From Hydra vulgaris (lineage: Eukaryota > Cnidaria > Hydrozoa > Anthoathecata > Hydridae), in assembly GCF_038396675.1 (NCBI RefSeq), contig NC_088928.1, forward strand, positions 12,558,001-12,622,000: 64,000 nt of DNA, read 5' to 3'. Both the position numbers and the translations under genes were made by a program. Below the pieces are notes generated by a model. It ran no database searches and was not told where the DNA came from. It worked only from the letters and a program-made list of their open reading frames with translations. This document shows, one piece after another, positions 50,386 to 64,000 of this stretch (the first letter of the stretch is position 1; every line of letters starts with the position of its first letter).

Positions 50386-51094
50386 AGCAGGTTATTTCAG
50401 TATGACATCACACTGCTCACCTATATCAGCAGTATAAGATAAATATATATTTATTGTTTTTAGCTATATTCCAAAGATTTATTCAAAAAGGCAAAGTTCA
50501 TAATATATTCTGAAATATTTCATTACTATTTCCTTATTAGTTTTTATAAAAATTTGATTTAAAAATGAGTTTAATATTTAATATCAGTTGTTAATAATAA
50601 GTAAATATGAAGTTTCAAAGTAGGTTAATCAATTTTGATTTTAAATAGTTGTTTCAAATCAATCAAAAATTCAAATAAAAAATAATGATAGAAATGTAGA
50701 AAGATTAAAATAAATTAAGGGATTTTGCAGTCTTCTCCATTTAGCCAGCGCTTTTAGTGCTCAAGTTTTGCCCACGCCCGCAAAAACTTTGGCAAGCATA
50801 TAAAAGAGCGCTTGCCAAAAAAATAAAAGCGTTTTGTTTTAAATTTCAACAAAACTTTTTTGTCAATTTCTTTTATGAAAAATGGCATTTTTACCAATTT
50901 TTTCTTTTTAATTATATTATCTAGTATTTATTTAAAGCATTCTTTTTGCTGTTTTTATTTTAATTTAAATAGCAGAAAAAAATAAGTTTTTAAAATTGCA
51001 CAGGCTTAAAAATGACCATCCTGCCAGCGCTTTTATTGTGCGCTGGCATTAAATTTCAAACAGAGAAGACTGATTTTAATTAAATTTTGATTAA

Positions 51095-51397
<303 letters not shown>

Positions 51398-51483
51398 TGA
51401 TGTTAACATTTCGAATTTCTTTGATAGAACACTGCTTTCAATAAATTTTTTTTATATTGGTTTCTAATCTAAAATAACTTATA

Positions 51484-51485
<2 letters not shown>

Positions 51486-51539
<54 letters not shown>

Positions 51540-51552
51540 ATAATATATATAC

Positions 51553-51615
<63 letters not shown>

Positions 51616-51620
51616 TGTAT
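51486..51620. repeat. (TA)n microsatellite, left of the TIR element
   Basis: Two TA blocks separated by CATAATAATATATATACATA-type sequence. Confidence 0.95.
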
Positions 51621-51630
51621 ATATATATCA

Positions 51631-51896
51631 GGCCTTGTTTTAAATGAAAAATGCTTAATGCATTAGCTTAACGCTATATTTGGCGTCATAAAATTATCTT
51701 TATTTTTTTATAGACATTAATTACCACAATAAATAACCACAAACTAGTTCAATTGAACAATTAACTCAAATAAGGAAAACAATTTATAGACGTTGTGAAT
51801 GTTATATTATGAAATATAAGATATATTATGAAAGGTTTGTTATGTTTTCAATTGATATTCAAATGTTAATTTTAGTTCAATATTATTTAGTAAAAA

Positions 51897-51961
<65 letters not shown>

Positions 51962-54247
51962 CATTATTTCTGAAATTAGTTTTTGAATAATTATTGTTAC
52001 TGAATCGTTATTGAATAAATAAAAAATAATGATTTTTTGTTTTTAAAAATTTCGGGAGTTAACAAAAAAAATTAACATATCGATAAACAAGAACCCCTAT
52101 TAATTATTTAAACAGCGATTTTGTTTTGACTAGCAAAGAATAATTTAAGTTTTTGAGTATTTTTTAAATTTATGTTGCTTAGCATTTTTACTTGCGTTTA
52201 TATAAAATATAAATAAGTTTAATGTCTGTTTTAAGGAAATTTTTGATATATAGTTAGAATGCGTTTGCCAGGAATTTAATGCATAAATATTTTACGTTAT
52301 CATAAAAATGTTTTACATTTAAACAAATCACAAAGAAACACAGCTATACAGAAGAATAGTTTTTAATGATTAAATTTTTTATTTTATTATATTTATTTTT
52401 TATGAATTTTGTTAAATTAAAAAAAAAATTAAATTAAATATCTTAATTATGCAAACTCTTTTGTTAATTATTTTTAAAACAAATAACTTTTTAAATACTT
52501 CTACGCATCATTTTAATCTTGCCAACTTAAAAAAATTCTCAACTTATTCAATATAAGTATATTTAATAATTTGAATCATATCTGTTTATAATAAACATTC
52601 GTGAAAATTTGTTCATTAAAAATTAAGTTCCTTAACTTATAATCAAACTCAAAGTATTTTCATTCTACTTATAATTACTAAACTCTCTTTTTTTCGTTTG
52701 CAAGCAATTTAATTTAGTAGTAAAATAAAAATAAGGAGAATGATTATGAGGTAATCTTTGTAAAGAAAAAATTTAATTTATTTATTGAAAAATATTTAAT
52801 TTTATTTATATACCAACTTTAATAAAATATACTAACATGTTAAAATATTTTAGTGCCATTTATATACTAGTGCCACTTATGTACTGTAGGGCAGCTGTCC
52901 TCAAGGCACCATTCGTTTTGGATAAAGTTTTATTTTGATGAAGATCACGCAAGTTACATATGATTTTAATAGCATAAGTCTTCTCTTTTTCTGTGATAGT
53001 TTCAATTCGAAAAGCATTGGTAAAGTCCCAAGATTTAAAAGTTTTTAAAGTAACTTTTTTGTCCTGCAAAATACAATCCATATTCGAACTTTAAACAATT
53101 TGGAGAGAATAGAAATATACTAGGTTTTTATATACTAGTTTGTCTTATTTTATATAGAAAAATACACAGTCATTAGTAAACAATAAAGATTGTCATTAAA
53201 CTTTAACGTGCCTTAGTATTAGTTTAATGGAGTCTGTAACGTGCGGGTGCATAATGAAACCTCCATTATATAGATATAATTAACATAATATTAGTGTCAT
53301 CAGCGGATGTTTTAGTCTACAAGTGCTTGAAAAACGCTAATACTTAAACCTTGAAGCAAAGATCATAATGATATAATTTAATTCTCATAAAAAATATATA
53401 TGGTTTAATCTAAAACTAATTTAATAAAAATATATAATTTTATTCTGATAAAAAAATATATAATTTAATTTTGATTTAAAAGATATATTTAAGTTTATTA
53501 AAATTAAAGTTAATACTTGGGTTTAACTTAACTGTCAAATTTATTTTAAAATATTACTAAATATTGTTCAGTATTTAAATTTAATTTATTCTTAAAAAAA
53601 AATTAACTTATTTTTATCGCAATTGTTTTTTCGGTTTTCCTTCCTAAACATTTTTTTTTACTCAAAATTAAATTTAAACGACTGGATCAAAATTTTGCAC
53701 TAAACATAAGTTTAATTTTTTTTTATAAAGCAATATAAATCGCAGCGATTATTTTTTAGTAAACGATATATACTGCGATATAATTTTAATAAATGGTGTT
53801 TAAAAAAACAATCTTTGCTTTCACAACAAAATTTTTAATAAAATAATAAACTTTTAATAAATAAAGTAAATAAATTAACGTAATTTTTTTATTTGTTACT
53901 CAAATTTTTTTTAATAAAAAATCATTTGTAGTTGCAAAACTGCAATTAGAAATTCATTTCATATTTCAAAAATTTAACATATTTTAATTCATTTATGCAA
54001 ATGTTGAGAAAAGAAATAAATTTAGTAATATCAAACATTTTTAAAAATGTGATATTAAATTTAATTATTTAATATAAAAATAAAAAAATAAAAACATTTC
54101 CTTATAGTAATAATAAAAATGAAGTTAAATAACATTTGCGGTAATTAATATTATTGCAGTAATGGAAAAAGGTTAATGTCTTTAAAAATAAAGAGAATTT
54201 TATGACATCAAATTCACATTAAGCCATTGCATTATTTAAAACAAGGC
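51631..54247. mobile_element. Unassigned TIR element lying between TA tracts
   Basis: Left terminus GGCCTTGTTTTAAATGAAAA and right terminus (inward) TGCCTTGTTTTAAATAATGC are inverted repeats of about 30 bp that continue to GGCTTAATG/TGCTTAATG. Both ends abut TA microsatellites, so it inserted into one TA tract. The interior holds a TA tract (51899-51957) and a minus-strand frame at 52860-53081 (KTFKSWDFTNAFRIETITEK) without a domain I recognise. CA before the left end recalls hAT ends, but no 8-bp duplication can be read in TA repeats. Confidence 0.6.
51899..51957. repeat. (TA)n microsatellite inside the TIR element
   Basis: About 58 bp of TA repeats. Confidence 0.95.
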
Positions 54248-54482
<235 letters not shown>

Positions 54483-54990
54483 TCCAATAGTTGATTTAAA
54501 TTCACAGTTTGTGGTAAAAAATGGCTCTAAACAACTCTTTGTTTAGCTATATCAGTTTTTTTTGTTTTTTTTTAAAAAACATGAAGTTTAAATTTTATGG
54601 TATATATATATATGTATTACTTAGATTCTAGTTCATTTAGTTCAAACACCATATCACTTAAATCAACATTTGTGAGAAATATTTACTGGCACTCCTATGT
54701 TATAAAAAAACAACACTAGGTTTACAAATTTTATGATTTAAAAAACATTTTGACCCTTTAATATTTAATGAGTCCTTAATATTATCCCCCCCCCCCCCTC
54801 AAAAAAAAAAAAAAAAAGTTTCTATTATCATAGATAAATGGGCCTCAATCAAAGCAAATTATATTAAAACTTCAAATATAATAGTCATTTTATTAAAAAC
54901 ATTCAAAAGTTTTGTAAAAATGCAACAATTAGTCAAAAATAATTTTTTTGAATTGATAAAATAGTTAATAACTAGTTAGGTTGCTATGAT

Positions 54991-55140
54991 TAGAAACTTT
55001 ATGGTCACCTTAAAATTCTAATGAAACTTTATGGTCACCTTAAAATTCTAATGAAACTTTATGGTCACCTTAAAATTCTAATGAAACTTTATGGTCACCT
55101 TATAATTCTAATGAAACTTTATGGTCACCTTAAAATTCTA
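54991..55140. repeat. 30-bp tandem repeat, 5 copies
   Basis: Unit AAACTTTATGGTCACCTTAA plus AATTCTAATG, five copies with one or two base differences, in MLK intron 2. Confidence 0.95.
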
Positions 55141-55506
55141 AAATAATTTCGTAATTCATTATAAGTGAAGTATCAATTTTTTGAATATTTGATATGATAA
55201 TATTATAATTAATTAGATTAAAAATGATAATTGTATGGCTCAAATAGACTGTCATTATGATCTAATAGTAATAATACTTTTGTTCTTAAAAAATTTTTAA
55301 ATATAGAGATTATAAGGAAATTTGAAGAAGACAGTTCTTATCTCAAAAATATAAAAAACAAAAACTACAACAAAAAATAACTCTCTGCTACATGTATTGT
55401 TACCGTATTTTATAAAAAAAAAAAATTTTCAATTAATTTTTTTTTAATGTTTGAAAGTTTTGAGTATAAAGGTTAAATAATTTAACATGCAACATCAATT
55501 TTCTAG

Positions 55507-55671
<165 letters not shown>

Positions 55672-55745
55672 TAAAAATGCTTTTTGATGTCTTGCAATAG
55701 TATAAATGTTTGTAATAATATAAATGTTTAAATTTTTATTCATAG

Positions 55746-56062
55746 GTTGTTGGAAACCTGATCCACATGATCGACCTAGATTTCCAGATATTCTTAGTTC
55801 TTTAGAAAAAATTGCGCGCTCAGATTTTCCCCATACCGCTATTGATTCATTTCGGACACTTCAAGACAAATGGAAAGGTGAGATAGAGCTTATATTTGAG
55901 GAATTAAAGGAGCGAGAAAAAGAAATATCTAGTCGTGAAGAGGAGCTTATAAAAATTGAAATTGATCAAAGGCGTCTAGAAGAACATTTAAAATCAAAAG
56001 AACAAGAGTTGCAGGAAAGAGAAAGAATGTTGCTTGAGCGTGAAATTGTCATTGCTGTTCAG
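55746..56062 (+). CDS. MLK: MLK exon 4: end of kinase and coiled coil
   Basis: Starts after TTATTCATAG and ends CAG|GTGTGT, phase 1 to 0, 317 bp. CWKPDPHDRPRFPDILSSLE closes the kinase domain (conserved RPRF). A long charged heptad region follows (KGEIELIFEELKEREKEISS, then RRLEEHLKSKEQELQERERM), corresponding to the leucine-zipper dimerisation segment of MLKs. Later exons (CRIB and C-terminal region, if present) are beyond the window or not recognisable. The intron before it is only 76 bp. Confidence 0.93.
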
Positions 56063-57550
56063 GTGTGTATTATAAAATAAATCTTATAACATAAAGTTTA
56101 TTAAGTAAGTTGCTTTATAAGAGCATAACTTTGAACAATAATTATCTAAGGAATGTAGCTTTATGTAATTAAACTTTATGTATGTATATAGCAAGTTTAT
56201 GAATTGAATACAGAATGTGTTTATTGTGCATCATTATCACAAAGTTCCAAGGTTTTTTGGACTTTAACACTGTTATGGGGTTCCGCAGCACTTTCTTTTT
56301 TGGAAATGATAGTAAAAAGAGTTATTTTCTTAGCTTCACTCAATTTTAAGATATTTGTATACATTATACTCCATGTGTATGAGAAAATAAAATATGGTCT
56401 GAAAAGGTTTTTATGACTGGTGACAATTTTTATTGTTACAATTTTTAAAAGCTCTGAATAGTCTAGTTTTAATTATAAATATCTAATTTTATACCAAATT
56501 AAAGTCACTTCTCCGAAATCATTTGTTTGAAAACCTTAGGATTTAAACCCTTATTTTTCAATAACAGTTCTGTGTATTACGACTTGTTCAGTTTTCTTTT
56601 TGCAACACTGAAAGCACTGACGTTATCGCAATTCAATTATGCTGTAAATTTTGATATTAGGCCTAAAAATAAACTGGAACCAAAAGGAACTGTCATTTGA
56701 CCCTGAAGAATTTTACGACATCTTAATTAGTTATTGACATAGTATGTCAATTTGATACTTTTCTTTTGAATTTTGATATTTTTAGGTAAGGAATTGGGGT
56801 TTACGATTGCAATATTTAGTTTGGTTGTGATGGGGTTTTTTGCATCAGGGTTAGCCTGCTAATGATTTATTGCAAGCCAATTTTCATCAAGGAAAATTGT
56901 ATGCAATTCAATGCAATTTTTTATCGCTTTTTATCGCATAATCAAAAAAAAAAAAAAGCTTTTTTGCTAAGAACAAATATGGTGAGCCATTGCTTACAAC
57001 ACTGTAGCATTTCTTATTTTTAATTGCTCTAATAAAAAAATCTGTACTATTTTTCAATTTAAAGAAAGTTCAAGATGTTCCTTAACAATGTTTTTTAAAC
57101 AATTTTTTTTTCTCTACATGTTTTCATAATAACATGATTATATTAAGACTAAACTTTTGTATTAAACTTTCTGATCTTAAATAATGTTAAAATAGCTGTG
57201 AACATCAAAATGAACAGTTTTACCTAATAAAATAAATGTTAGATTTTAAAACTTAACAAAAAAGTTGAGAAAAAATAAATAAATTAAAGTTTTTTTTTAA
57301 AATAAAACTTGTCTAACTTAAAAAACAAATAATTACAGTAAATAAATTATGAACTCATATTCAATGAATATTATATTTTTTACATATATTTATTTTCGCA
57401 TGCTTACACTTTTAGAAATTCAGGTAAGCAGTTGTATGCCGTAGTAAAGCCAAGTTAGCTCGGCTTTTGAGTTGGCATTGCCGAATACCAACTCAACTTT
57501 AATTTAGGATCATAGATTGTTTTTTATTATTTAATACGGGATCATCCATT

Positions 57551-60500
57551 CTTTTTTTTTTTTTTTTTTTAAACATCTTCGCTTCCAACAAGGCTGCAAG
57601 CAGCCACTAATTAAAGTTGGAAGTTACTGAAAGAGAAAAGATGAAGATTGTAGAGCAAGATAACGATTGACGGACAACTTAAAAGATTGCAAATTATATG
57701 AATTAGGAAAGCAAAATGAAGGAAGCGAATTCCAAAGAACTGATGTTCGAGGAAAAAAACTAGACGAATAAGCATTTTTGGAGCACGTAGGAACAGTCAC
57801 AGAAAAAGGATGACACTTAATTGAATGACGAGTAACACGAGAATGAATTTTAGTAGATGGCACAAGAGACGCTAGCTCTTTAGAGCAGTGCCCATTATAG
57901 TATTTGTAGAAAAGAGAAAGAGAAGCAACATTACGACGATGTGATAATGGTTGGAGGTTGGCTGCAAGAGCAGGTCCAACTATGTTTACAATGCGTTTTT
58001 GCACCTTGTCTAAAAGAGAAAGGGCATCATTAGAAGATTCGCCCCAGATATGGCAACAGTATTCCATACAAGGCCGGATTTGAGATTTATAGAGATAGAG
58101 AATAGAATCCGAAGTAAAAAAGTGACGAGCTCGATAAAGAGATGCAACCTCAGCAGATGCTAATTTTGCAACTGATTTGATATATGGTTTCCAAGAAAGA
58201 TTGGAAGTAAGAGTTAATCCTAGAAGATGAAGAGTAGGTGACTCATCGAGTACATCACCGTTCATAAATATAGGAAGATCTAAATTATTGCGATAACGAT
58301 TGGCTGAAAAAAATTGAGTTTTATCTGAATTAAAGTTTACCAGTCACTGTGAGCCCCATGCTGTAGCAGAAGTGAGATCCTTTTCAATCTCAAATGCCCC
58401 CTCCAAGGATAGAACCTTGAGGAACCCCTGAAGTTACAGAATAAGAAGAAGAGTGTTGTCCATCGAGGACAACTTTTATGCTATGATTGGAAAGGAAGGA
58501 TTCAATGATCTTAAAGGTGTTGCCAGACACACCATAAGAAGAAAGCTTCTGGAGAAGACCAGCATGCCAAACTTTATTTAGCTTTTGAAATGTCAAGAGC
58601 AATGGCCTTAACCTCTCCACCTTTATCTAATGCACGATAAAACCTGTCAATTATTACTGTTCCATATTGATGATCAGAAAGTAAGTTATTAGATTCAAGA
58701 TGAGAAATTAAGTGTTTGTTAATTAAAGATTCAAAAACCTTGCTAATAATAGGAAGAAGACTTATGGGACGGTAGTTAGACGAATCAGATTGCTCTCCAG
58801 AATTTTTGAAAATAGGAATAACAGATGCCGCTTTCCAGCAGGCTGGAAAACAAGACTCTGATAAGCACTTGTTGAATAGTTTTGAGAGTATAGATGTCAG
58901 CTCCGGAGAACACTTCTGCAAGACAATAACAGGTATGTTGTCCGGGCCACAAGCTGTAGAAGAGTCTAGGCAGGAAATCACTTTAGATACAGATGCTGGA
59001 GTGATATGAATGGATCAGCCTGTTTGTTGGCAATATCAGGTAGAACGCAACTAGTGGAATCAAGAGATGATATTGATGAAAAGTTTTTAGCAAACAATTC
59101 GGCTTTGTCTTTAAGTGAGGTTACAAAGTCTGAACCATACAAGAGAGGTGGAATTATAAATTTGCCCTTATTATTGATATTATTAAAGATTCTCCAGAAG
59201 TCACGAGAGCCTAATTTTTGAGATGAGATACGAGATTTCATGACCTGAGAATAGCGGGTTTCGGCGTTAGACAAAACTTTTTTACAATTGTTTCAAGCAG
59301 TAATAAACAGACGTCTGTTTTCTGGAGAATTGTTTTGCTCATAAATATGGAAGTAATGGTTTCGATTGGCAATCGCAGCAGCACAGTGTGAGGAAAACCA
59401 TGGAGGAGAGTGAGGCTTGACCTGGAATCGTCAAGAGGGAATAAAAGATTCCATGCCAGCCTGAAACCACGAAGTTATGTAAGAAGCATATTTGTCGATA
59501 GGAAGAAAAAAGATTTCTACCCAAGTGCCATCACGAAGAAAATCACGGAAAGAATCCAGGGGGATTCAGGTGATGAAGAAGAATGAGATATTAGTTTTAA
59601 AGAGTTCAAACTGTGATCAGAAGAACTTAAAGGTGAATGTGGAGAAACTGAGCATTGACTAGGATCAGAAACAAGACATAAGTCGAGTAGAGAAGGTAGA
59701 TGATTCGGGTTGTCAGGAAAGCGAGTTGGAAAGTTGACTATTTGAGTTAGGGATTGAAAAAGGCAAAAGTTGTGGGCTTTAATGCCTGCAGAGTCACTGA
59801 CACTAGAGCCAAGCCATCCAGAGTGGTAAGCATTAAAGTCACCGACAACAACTATATTAGCTGATGAATAAAGAGAGAGGGCTTGGTCAATATGATCAGA
59901 AAAAATGTCAAAAAGAGTGCAGTCTTGAGATGAAGGAGAGCGATATAGAACAAAGAGAAAGGCAATAGAGTGACGTGGTGCTAAACGAAAGCACATGAAA
60001 GAATAGTCTGTGGATTCAAACCTAGTTTCACGACAAATGGGTGAATTCTTACGAATGTAAATGCCCAGGCCAAGCATGTGACTATTGGAGTCTTTACGAA
60101 TTAGAGGCAGATAACCATCAACACTAAGATCACAAGATGAGACAGCCAAACTCAAATTAGTCTCACAAAGAGCAAGTAGGTCTGGTGAACTTTGCAAGAG
60201 ATAAGACTCAACAGAAGAAAAGTTACTTTGAAGACCACGAATATTAGTGAATTTTGGTTTTTTGTGTTTTATAGTTTTTGATACTTTATTCATTTTTAAA
60301 TTAGATTGAAGAACTTGACTTAAAGCATGATAGTACTCAGAACACCATTTAATAGCCCAAGCAATTGCCTCATTACTACTAATAAACCCTAAGCCGTAAC
60401 AAAGGGCTCCAAATGTGGCAATGCACACCAAAAGTACAAACAGGGACACCATCCATGCGCAACATGGCACTGTTAATACTTTGATATTTTTAAGCTGTTG

Positions 60501-60970
60501 ATGGAATCAGCCTCTCTGAGAGCTACCACAGAGTTCGGGAAACCTGACTACCAGCCGGCCTCAGAACCATAAAACTGAGTTTTAGAGCTGTACCCTCATT
60601 AGGAGATAATAGAATGAGTTGCCTAGTCATAAAAACAGAGACACAAGCAAAACCCATGCATTGATTCAAGAAGATCCAGCATTCAACATCCTAAACTGGA
60701 AACAATGTATTAAAAATACATCTGCGCCAACCTAATAGATGAAGAAGGAGTGCGAGGCTGGTCAACAGATAGAATCTGTTTACCCCTTAAGTCTTTGCCT
60801 AGGAGGCCTTTTACCAGACAGTAGCCGGGTGCATTTAACATCTGCCCAAGATGAGTATTTTTATCAAGACACCATCTCTAGCCTTTACTCAACCAAGGTG
60901 TATCCTACAAGGCAGCAGGACATGAAGCAGATTGTACTGGGTTACATGTTACCAGTAGCAGGATAACCTG
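57551..60970 (-). mobile_element. Near-full-length LINE with deleted catalytic box, in MLK intron 4
   Basis: Minus-strand non-LTR element of the endonuclease type: 5' UTR about 60970-60471, endonuclease, reverse transcriptase, and a 3' end in a T-run (plus strand, 57551-57570). It is more GC-rich than the surroundings. The deletion and several stops make it dead. Related fragments are at 32690-33235, 42060-42925 and 61976-63140. Confidence 0.85.
57624..60470 (-). pseudogene. LINE endonuclease/reverse transcriptase protein, interrupted
   Basis: 60470-59517: a hydrophobic N-terminus (MPCCAWMVSLFVLLVCIATF) and an APE-type endonuclease (KFTNIRGLQSNF, LALCETNL, VVVGDFNAYHSGW, SSSDHSLNSL). 59274-58978: linker (QKLGSRDFWRIFNN). 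58981-58574: fingers (CGPDNIPVIVLQKCSP, SNYRPISLLPIISKVFESL). 58620-58390: KVWHAGLLQKL and TSGVPQGSILG. The sequence then jumps at about 58400 to EIEKDLTSATAW, skipping the segment that should hold YADD. 58265-57624: GLTLTSNLSWKPYI, CMEYCCHIWGES and SLFYKYYNGHCSKELA. Several frameshifts. Confidence 0.88.
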
Positions 60971-61384
60971 ATCTGACTGGGTAGATGAACTTAGTGGATA
61001 GATAAACTTAATATTTTTGCCTTCTATATGCATGCATTTACATTAGTTTTTATTAAATTTTAATAGCCATTATTTAAACCATGAAATTGGTTTATATAGA
61101 TCTATTACATCAGAAGCCAATCTGATTAGCATTAACAATATAATCAGATTAATGTCATCAGCATCGTTTATATAAACAATTAAACATAAATTAACCCAAA
61201 ATAAAACCTTGCAGCACACCAATTGTAATTGGAATCCAATTTGAAAACTCTTTATTACAATCAACCATTGTACTTTGTTATTACAAAATTTCTTCATCAT
61301 TAAAATGCATTATTTTAATATCATATCTTTTTAGTTACAGACCTTATCTGTTTTAAGGCATAGAACCTAAAGATTTTGACATAT

Positions 61385-61500
61385 CTTTTCAACTTTCGCT
61401 TCGTAAGCAAGAAGTTCTGAGTTTGATCCTCATCACATTCCTAGTAGTACTGCACTCAACTTGTGTCTCCGCACAGCGGGTCTTGCTCATTACCTGCATT
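61385..61500 (+). mobile_element. tRNA-derived SINE, copy 2 (partial)
   Basis: Shares with the 13.7-kb SINE the B-box region (AAGAAGTTCTGAGTTTGATC) and the body CACTCAACTTGTGTCTCCGC, ACAGCGGGTCTTGCTC. The tRNA head is partly lost and no A tail is seen. Confidence 0.6.
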
Positions 61501-61975
61501 ACTAGTAAATCCAACCTGTTCCTTATTCAAAAGATATTTTTTTAATTACAAGTAGTTTTTTATAATATGTTTCATTACTTTGCTTATAACCTGAAAATAA
61601 TGATACTGGCAGATAGCTTGTCAGATTTAATTTATCTCCATTTTTTATTTGCATTTAGCAACATTAACAATAATATTCCAATGATTTAATAAAAGTAAAT
61701 GACAAAGAAAGTAAAAATGCACTTGCACAATTTTATAAAGAACAGAAATGAACTTTGTTTACACCTGTAAATATATTTGGATGTAGTGATTTCAGGGTTA
61801 TTGAAATTTTGTTTGGTGAAGATGTTCGGTCATTGTGTATAAATTTTTGCTATTTTTAAAGAATAGTTAATTCTTATCAGCAAATGATAACAGTTAAATT
61901 AAATAAGTTCATTCTTGTTTATCTACTGTAGCATATTTATATAAGCATTTGCTCACTTTTGTGGCTTATTTAATC

Positions 61976-63140
61976 CGACAGCTTTTTTAGAAAAAGAAGA
62001 AAAAATGAAGAATAATGAATGAGAAGATTGCTGCCCCATGCTGAACCCTCAGTCAATGTAGCAGCACTCCATTGCGAGTCAGACTATTAGTCAGTCGATG
62101 TATGTACTGAAGATACAACTTTACCATGATAGAAATGACGCTCAAGCTTTGCAAATAAAGTGGGTCCAAGTATGTTTTTAATGCATTTTTGGACCTTGAC
62201 TAGAAGAAAAAAGAGCATCACTAAAAGAACCAGCCCAAATATAACAACAGTGTTCCATACATAAACAAATAAGAGGTTAATAGAGGTAAAGAATGGAATC
62301 AGCAGTAAGAAAATGGCGACCATGATAAAGAGAAGCAACTTAGCAGATGCTAATTTAGCAATCGATTGAATATATGGTTTCCATGAAAGGTCAGTAGTAA
62401 CTGATAATCCAAGAAGACATAAAGAAGAGGATTCAATGAGAGGGTTGCCATTCATTAATGTAGGAACGCTGACAGTATTGCGATAATTGTTTGCAGTAAA
62501 TAACTGAGTTTTGTTGAGTTGGCCTTTGATGACTTTTTAACTTTGGCCTTTGATGACTTTAATAAAGCAGTTAGAAAAAAATAATTTGATAATCTCAAAA
62601 ACTTTCCCAGATACACCATATGAAGCAAGCTTGTGGAGAAGACCAGCATGCCAGACTTTGTCGAAAGCTTTAGATATGTCAAGAGCAATAGCCCTAGCCT
62701 CACCGCCTCCATCTGATGTACAATAAAATCTTAATAAAATCAGTCACAGCAGTTGGCAAGTCAGTCATAGAGCGAGAGGGTTGAAAACTGTATTGATTGT
62801 CTGACAGTAAGTTAAATGACTCAAGATGGGTTGTGAAAAATTTGTTGATCAATGACTCAAAGGCCTTGCTAATAACAAAAAGAAGACCGATTGGGCGATA
62901 ATTAGAGGGTCAGAATGTTCTCCAGAGTTTTTAAAAACTGGAACAACAGATGCTGTTTTCCAACAGGTAGGGAAACAAGACTCAGCGAAGCATTTATTAA
63001 ATAGTTTAGAGAGAATCAAAAAGAGTTCTGGAGAACAGTTTTGTAAGACTATGACAGGAATATTTTCTGGTCCACAAGCTATAGAAGATTTTTGATTGAG
63101 ATATGACTTTAGCAATGGAAGATGAAGTGATGAGAATGTA
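61976..63140 (-). mobile_element. 5'-truncated LINE copy, second in MLK intron 4
   Basis: 63115-62849: SIACGPENIPVIVLQNCSPE and CFPTCWKTASVVPVFKNSGE. 62712-62455: KSGMLVFSTSLLHMVYLG-type frame, then a join near 62520-62545 that skips GVPQG to YADD. 62455-62087: NGNPLIESSSLCLLGLSVTT, LSWKPYIQSIAKLASAK. The 3' UTR (61976-62118) is shared with 50245-50385. Frameshifted throughout. Confidence 0.8.
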
Positions 63141-63814
63141 TAACAAATGGCTACTAAGTATATCTCAAAAACTATTATATTAAAAGTTATTAAATTAAAG
63201 CTATTATTATAAAAAACCTTTACTATTAAAAACTATTATTATCAAATACCTTTATTATTAATAATCATTACTATTAAAAACCATTGTTATTATTAAAAAC
63301 CTTAACTTTACAAAAGTTACAAAAATTAAGGTTTTTAACAGTTACTATTTTGTTTAAATTAATTTTAAAGCAATACGAAAATTTTATATTTTGATGCCCA
63401 ATACTAGGTGATCTTTTCAATGTATCAAAATGATTTAACTACTCTTCTTTTGTCTGGTTCTATTGATGTTAGGTTGAGTACATTTGAGGTTTTAATCTAT
63501 TTAATTTGAAAGCTTGGTTTAATTGCATTTTGTGTTATAGAACAGTAATTTCAAGAATTTTTGAGTATAAATATCTGAAATATTAATTAATTCATTAATT
63601 TTTACAGTTGAACAGTAGTTAAAAAATAATTAAATATGTATATTCTGTAATTAATTGTTGTGCATGAATTTTAATATTAGGATAACCCAGTGCAAGGAAA
63701 AATATTTTGTTACTATTAATCTTAAATAGTTGAGTTTATCATTAAAAAATTTTTTCTACTTAAGTAGAGTCAATATGATAAAGTAATATAAAAGCAAGAA
63801 TATATGTTCTTGTT

Positions 63815-63900
63815 CTAGCTTTCATGCATTGTGGTCAATCTAGCTTGCATGCATTGTGGTCTTTCTAGCCTGCATGCATTGTGGTCTATCTAGCCTGCAG
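63815..63900. repeat. 25-bp tandem repeat, 3.4 copies
   Basis: Unit CTAGCYTGCATGCATTGTGG plus TCTAT, near the window end. Confidence 0.92.
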
Positions 63901-64000
63901 TGTGATGTATAAAAGATATAAGTAATTAAACTAATTTTTTTTTTCTATACAGCTGTAAGAAGAGTTAATGGGTGAGGTCAATCTTTATTAAATTATTGAA

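Larger units (their letters stand above)
56063..64000 (+). other. MLK intron 4, at least 7.9 kb, open at the window edge
   Basis: No continuation of the kinase coiled coil is recognisable to the window end. It contains two minus-strand LINE copies, a SINE copy and a 25-bp tandem repeat. Confidence 0.6.

Noticed and set aside
56192..56416. Next MLK exon at 56192-56416
   Set aside because: An AG precedes and the frame is open, but the peptide is hydrophobic and unlike the MLK zipper/CRIB region.
63940..64000. MLK exon after TCTATACAG at 63951
   Set aside because: A good acceptor, but in the phase required (0) the second codon is a stop.

Overview
The window is AT-rich, intron-bearing animal DNA crowded with decayed transposons. 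TA microsatellites, foldback elements, piggyBac, hAT, mariner, pogo/Tigger, P, Transib and Polinton copies, two non-LTR lineages, and a mixed-lineage kinase gene with introns of 76 bp to over 9 kb fit a cnidarian, most likely Hydra. The species is inferred from composition and element repertoire, not proven.

Layout. 1-13.3 kb: the right-hand part of a Polinton/Maverick-type virus-like element, cut by the window start. On the minus strand it carries a broken protein-primed family-B DNA polymerase, a 22-residue-repeat gene, an AT-hook gene, a major-capsid-like gene split by a LINE, several small virion-type or unknown genes and a packaging-type ATPase. A divergent plus-strand arm carries a zinc-ribbon/phospholipase-A2 gene and a chromodomain integrase. 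Many of its genes share a TATATAAAAATG-like motif touching the start codon. Most genes carry stops or frameshifts, so this is a fossil copy.

13.3-24.5 kb: foldbacks, a tRNA-derived SINE, remnants of two unnamed repetitive ORF families, a hAT element with an 8-bp target duplication, and a mariner. 24.5-32 kb: a pogo/Tigger element, a long hairpin, and a RAG1-related Transib transposase pseudogene split by a P element with long TIRs. 32-40.9 kb: a LINE fragment, a GC-rich palindrome beside a TA tract, a MITE and mostly empty AT-rich DNA.

40.9-64 kb: the one clear host gene, an MLK-type MAP3K on the plus strand. Four exons (40960-41668, 51222-51396, 55521-55669, 55746-56062) encode SH3, a kinase domain and the start of a coiled coil; the gene runs off the right edge. 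Its introns hold piggyBac, LINE, SINE and TIR-element copies and minisatellites.

Overall the window records layered insertion: LINE into Polinton, P into Transib, hAT into a repetitive ORF family, and a TIR element between TA tracts. The least familiar material is in the Polinton: the start-codon-abutting motif, the NPNA-repeat gene and the small cargo genes.
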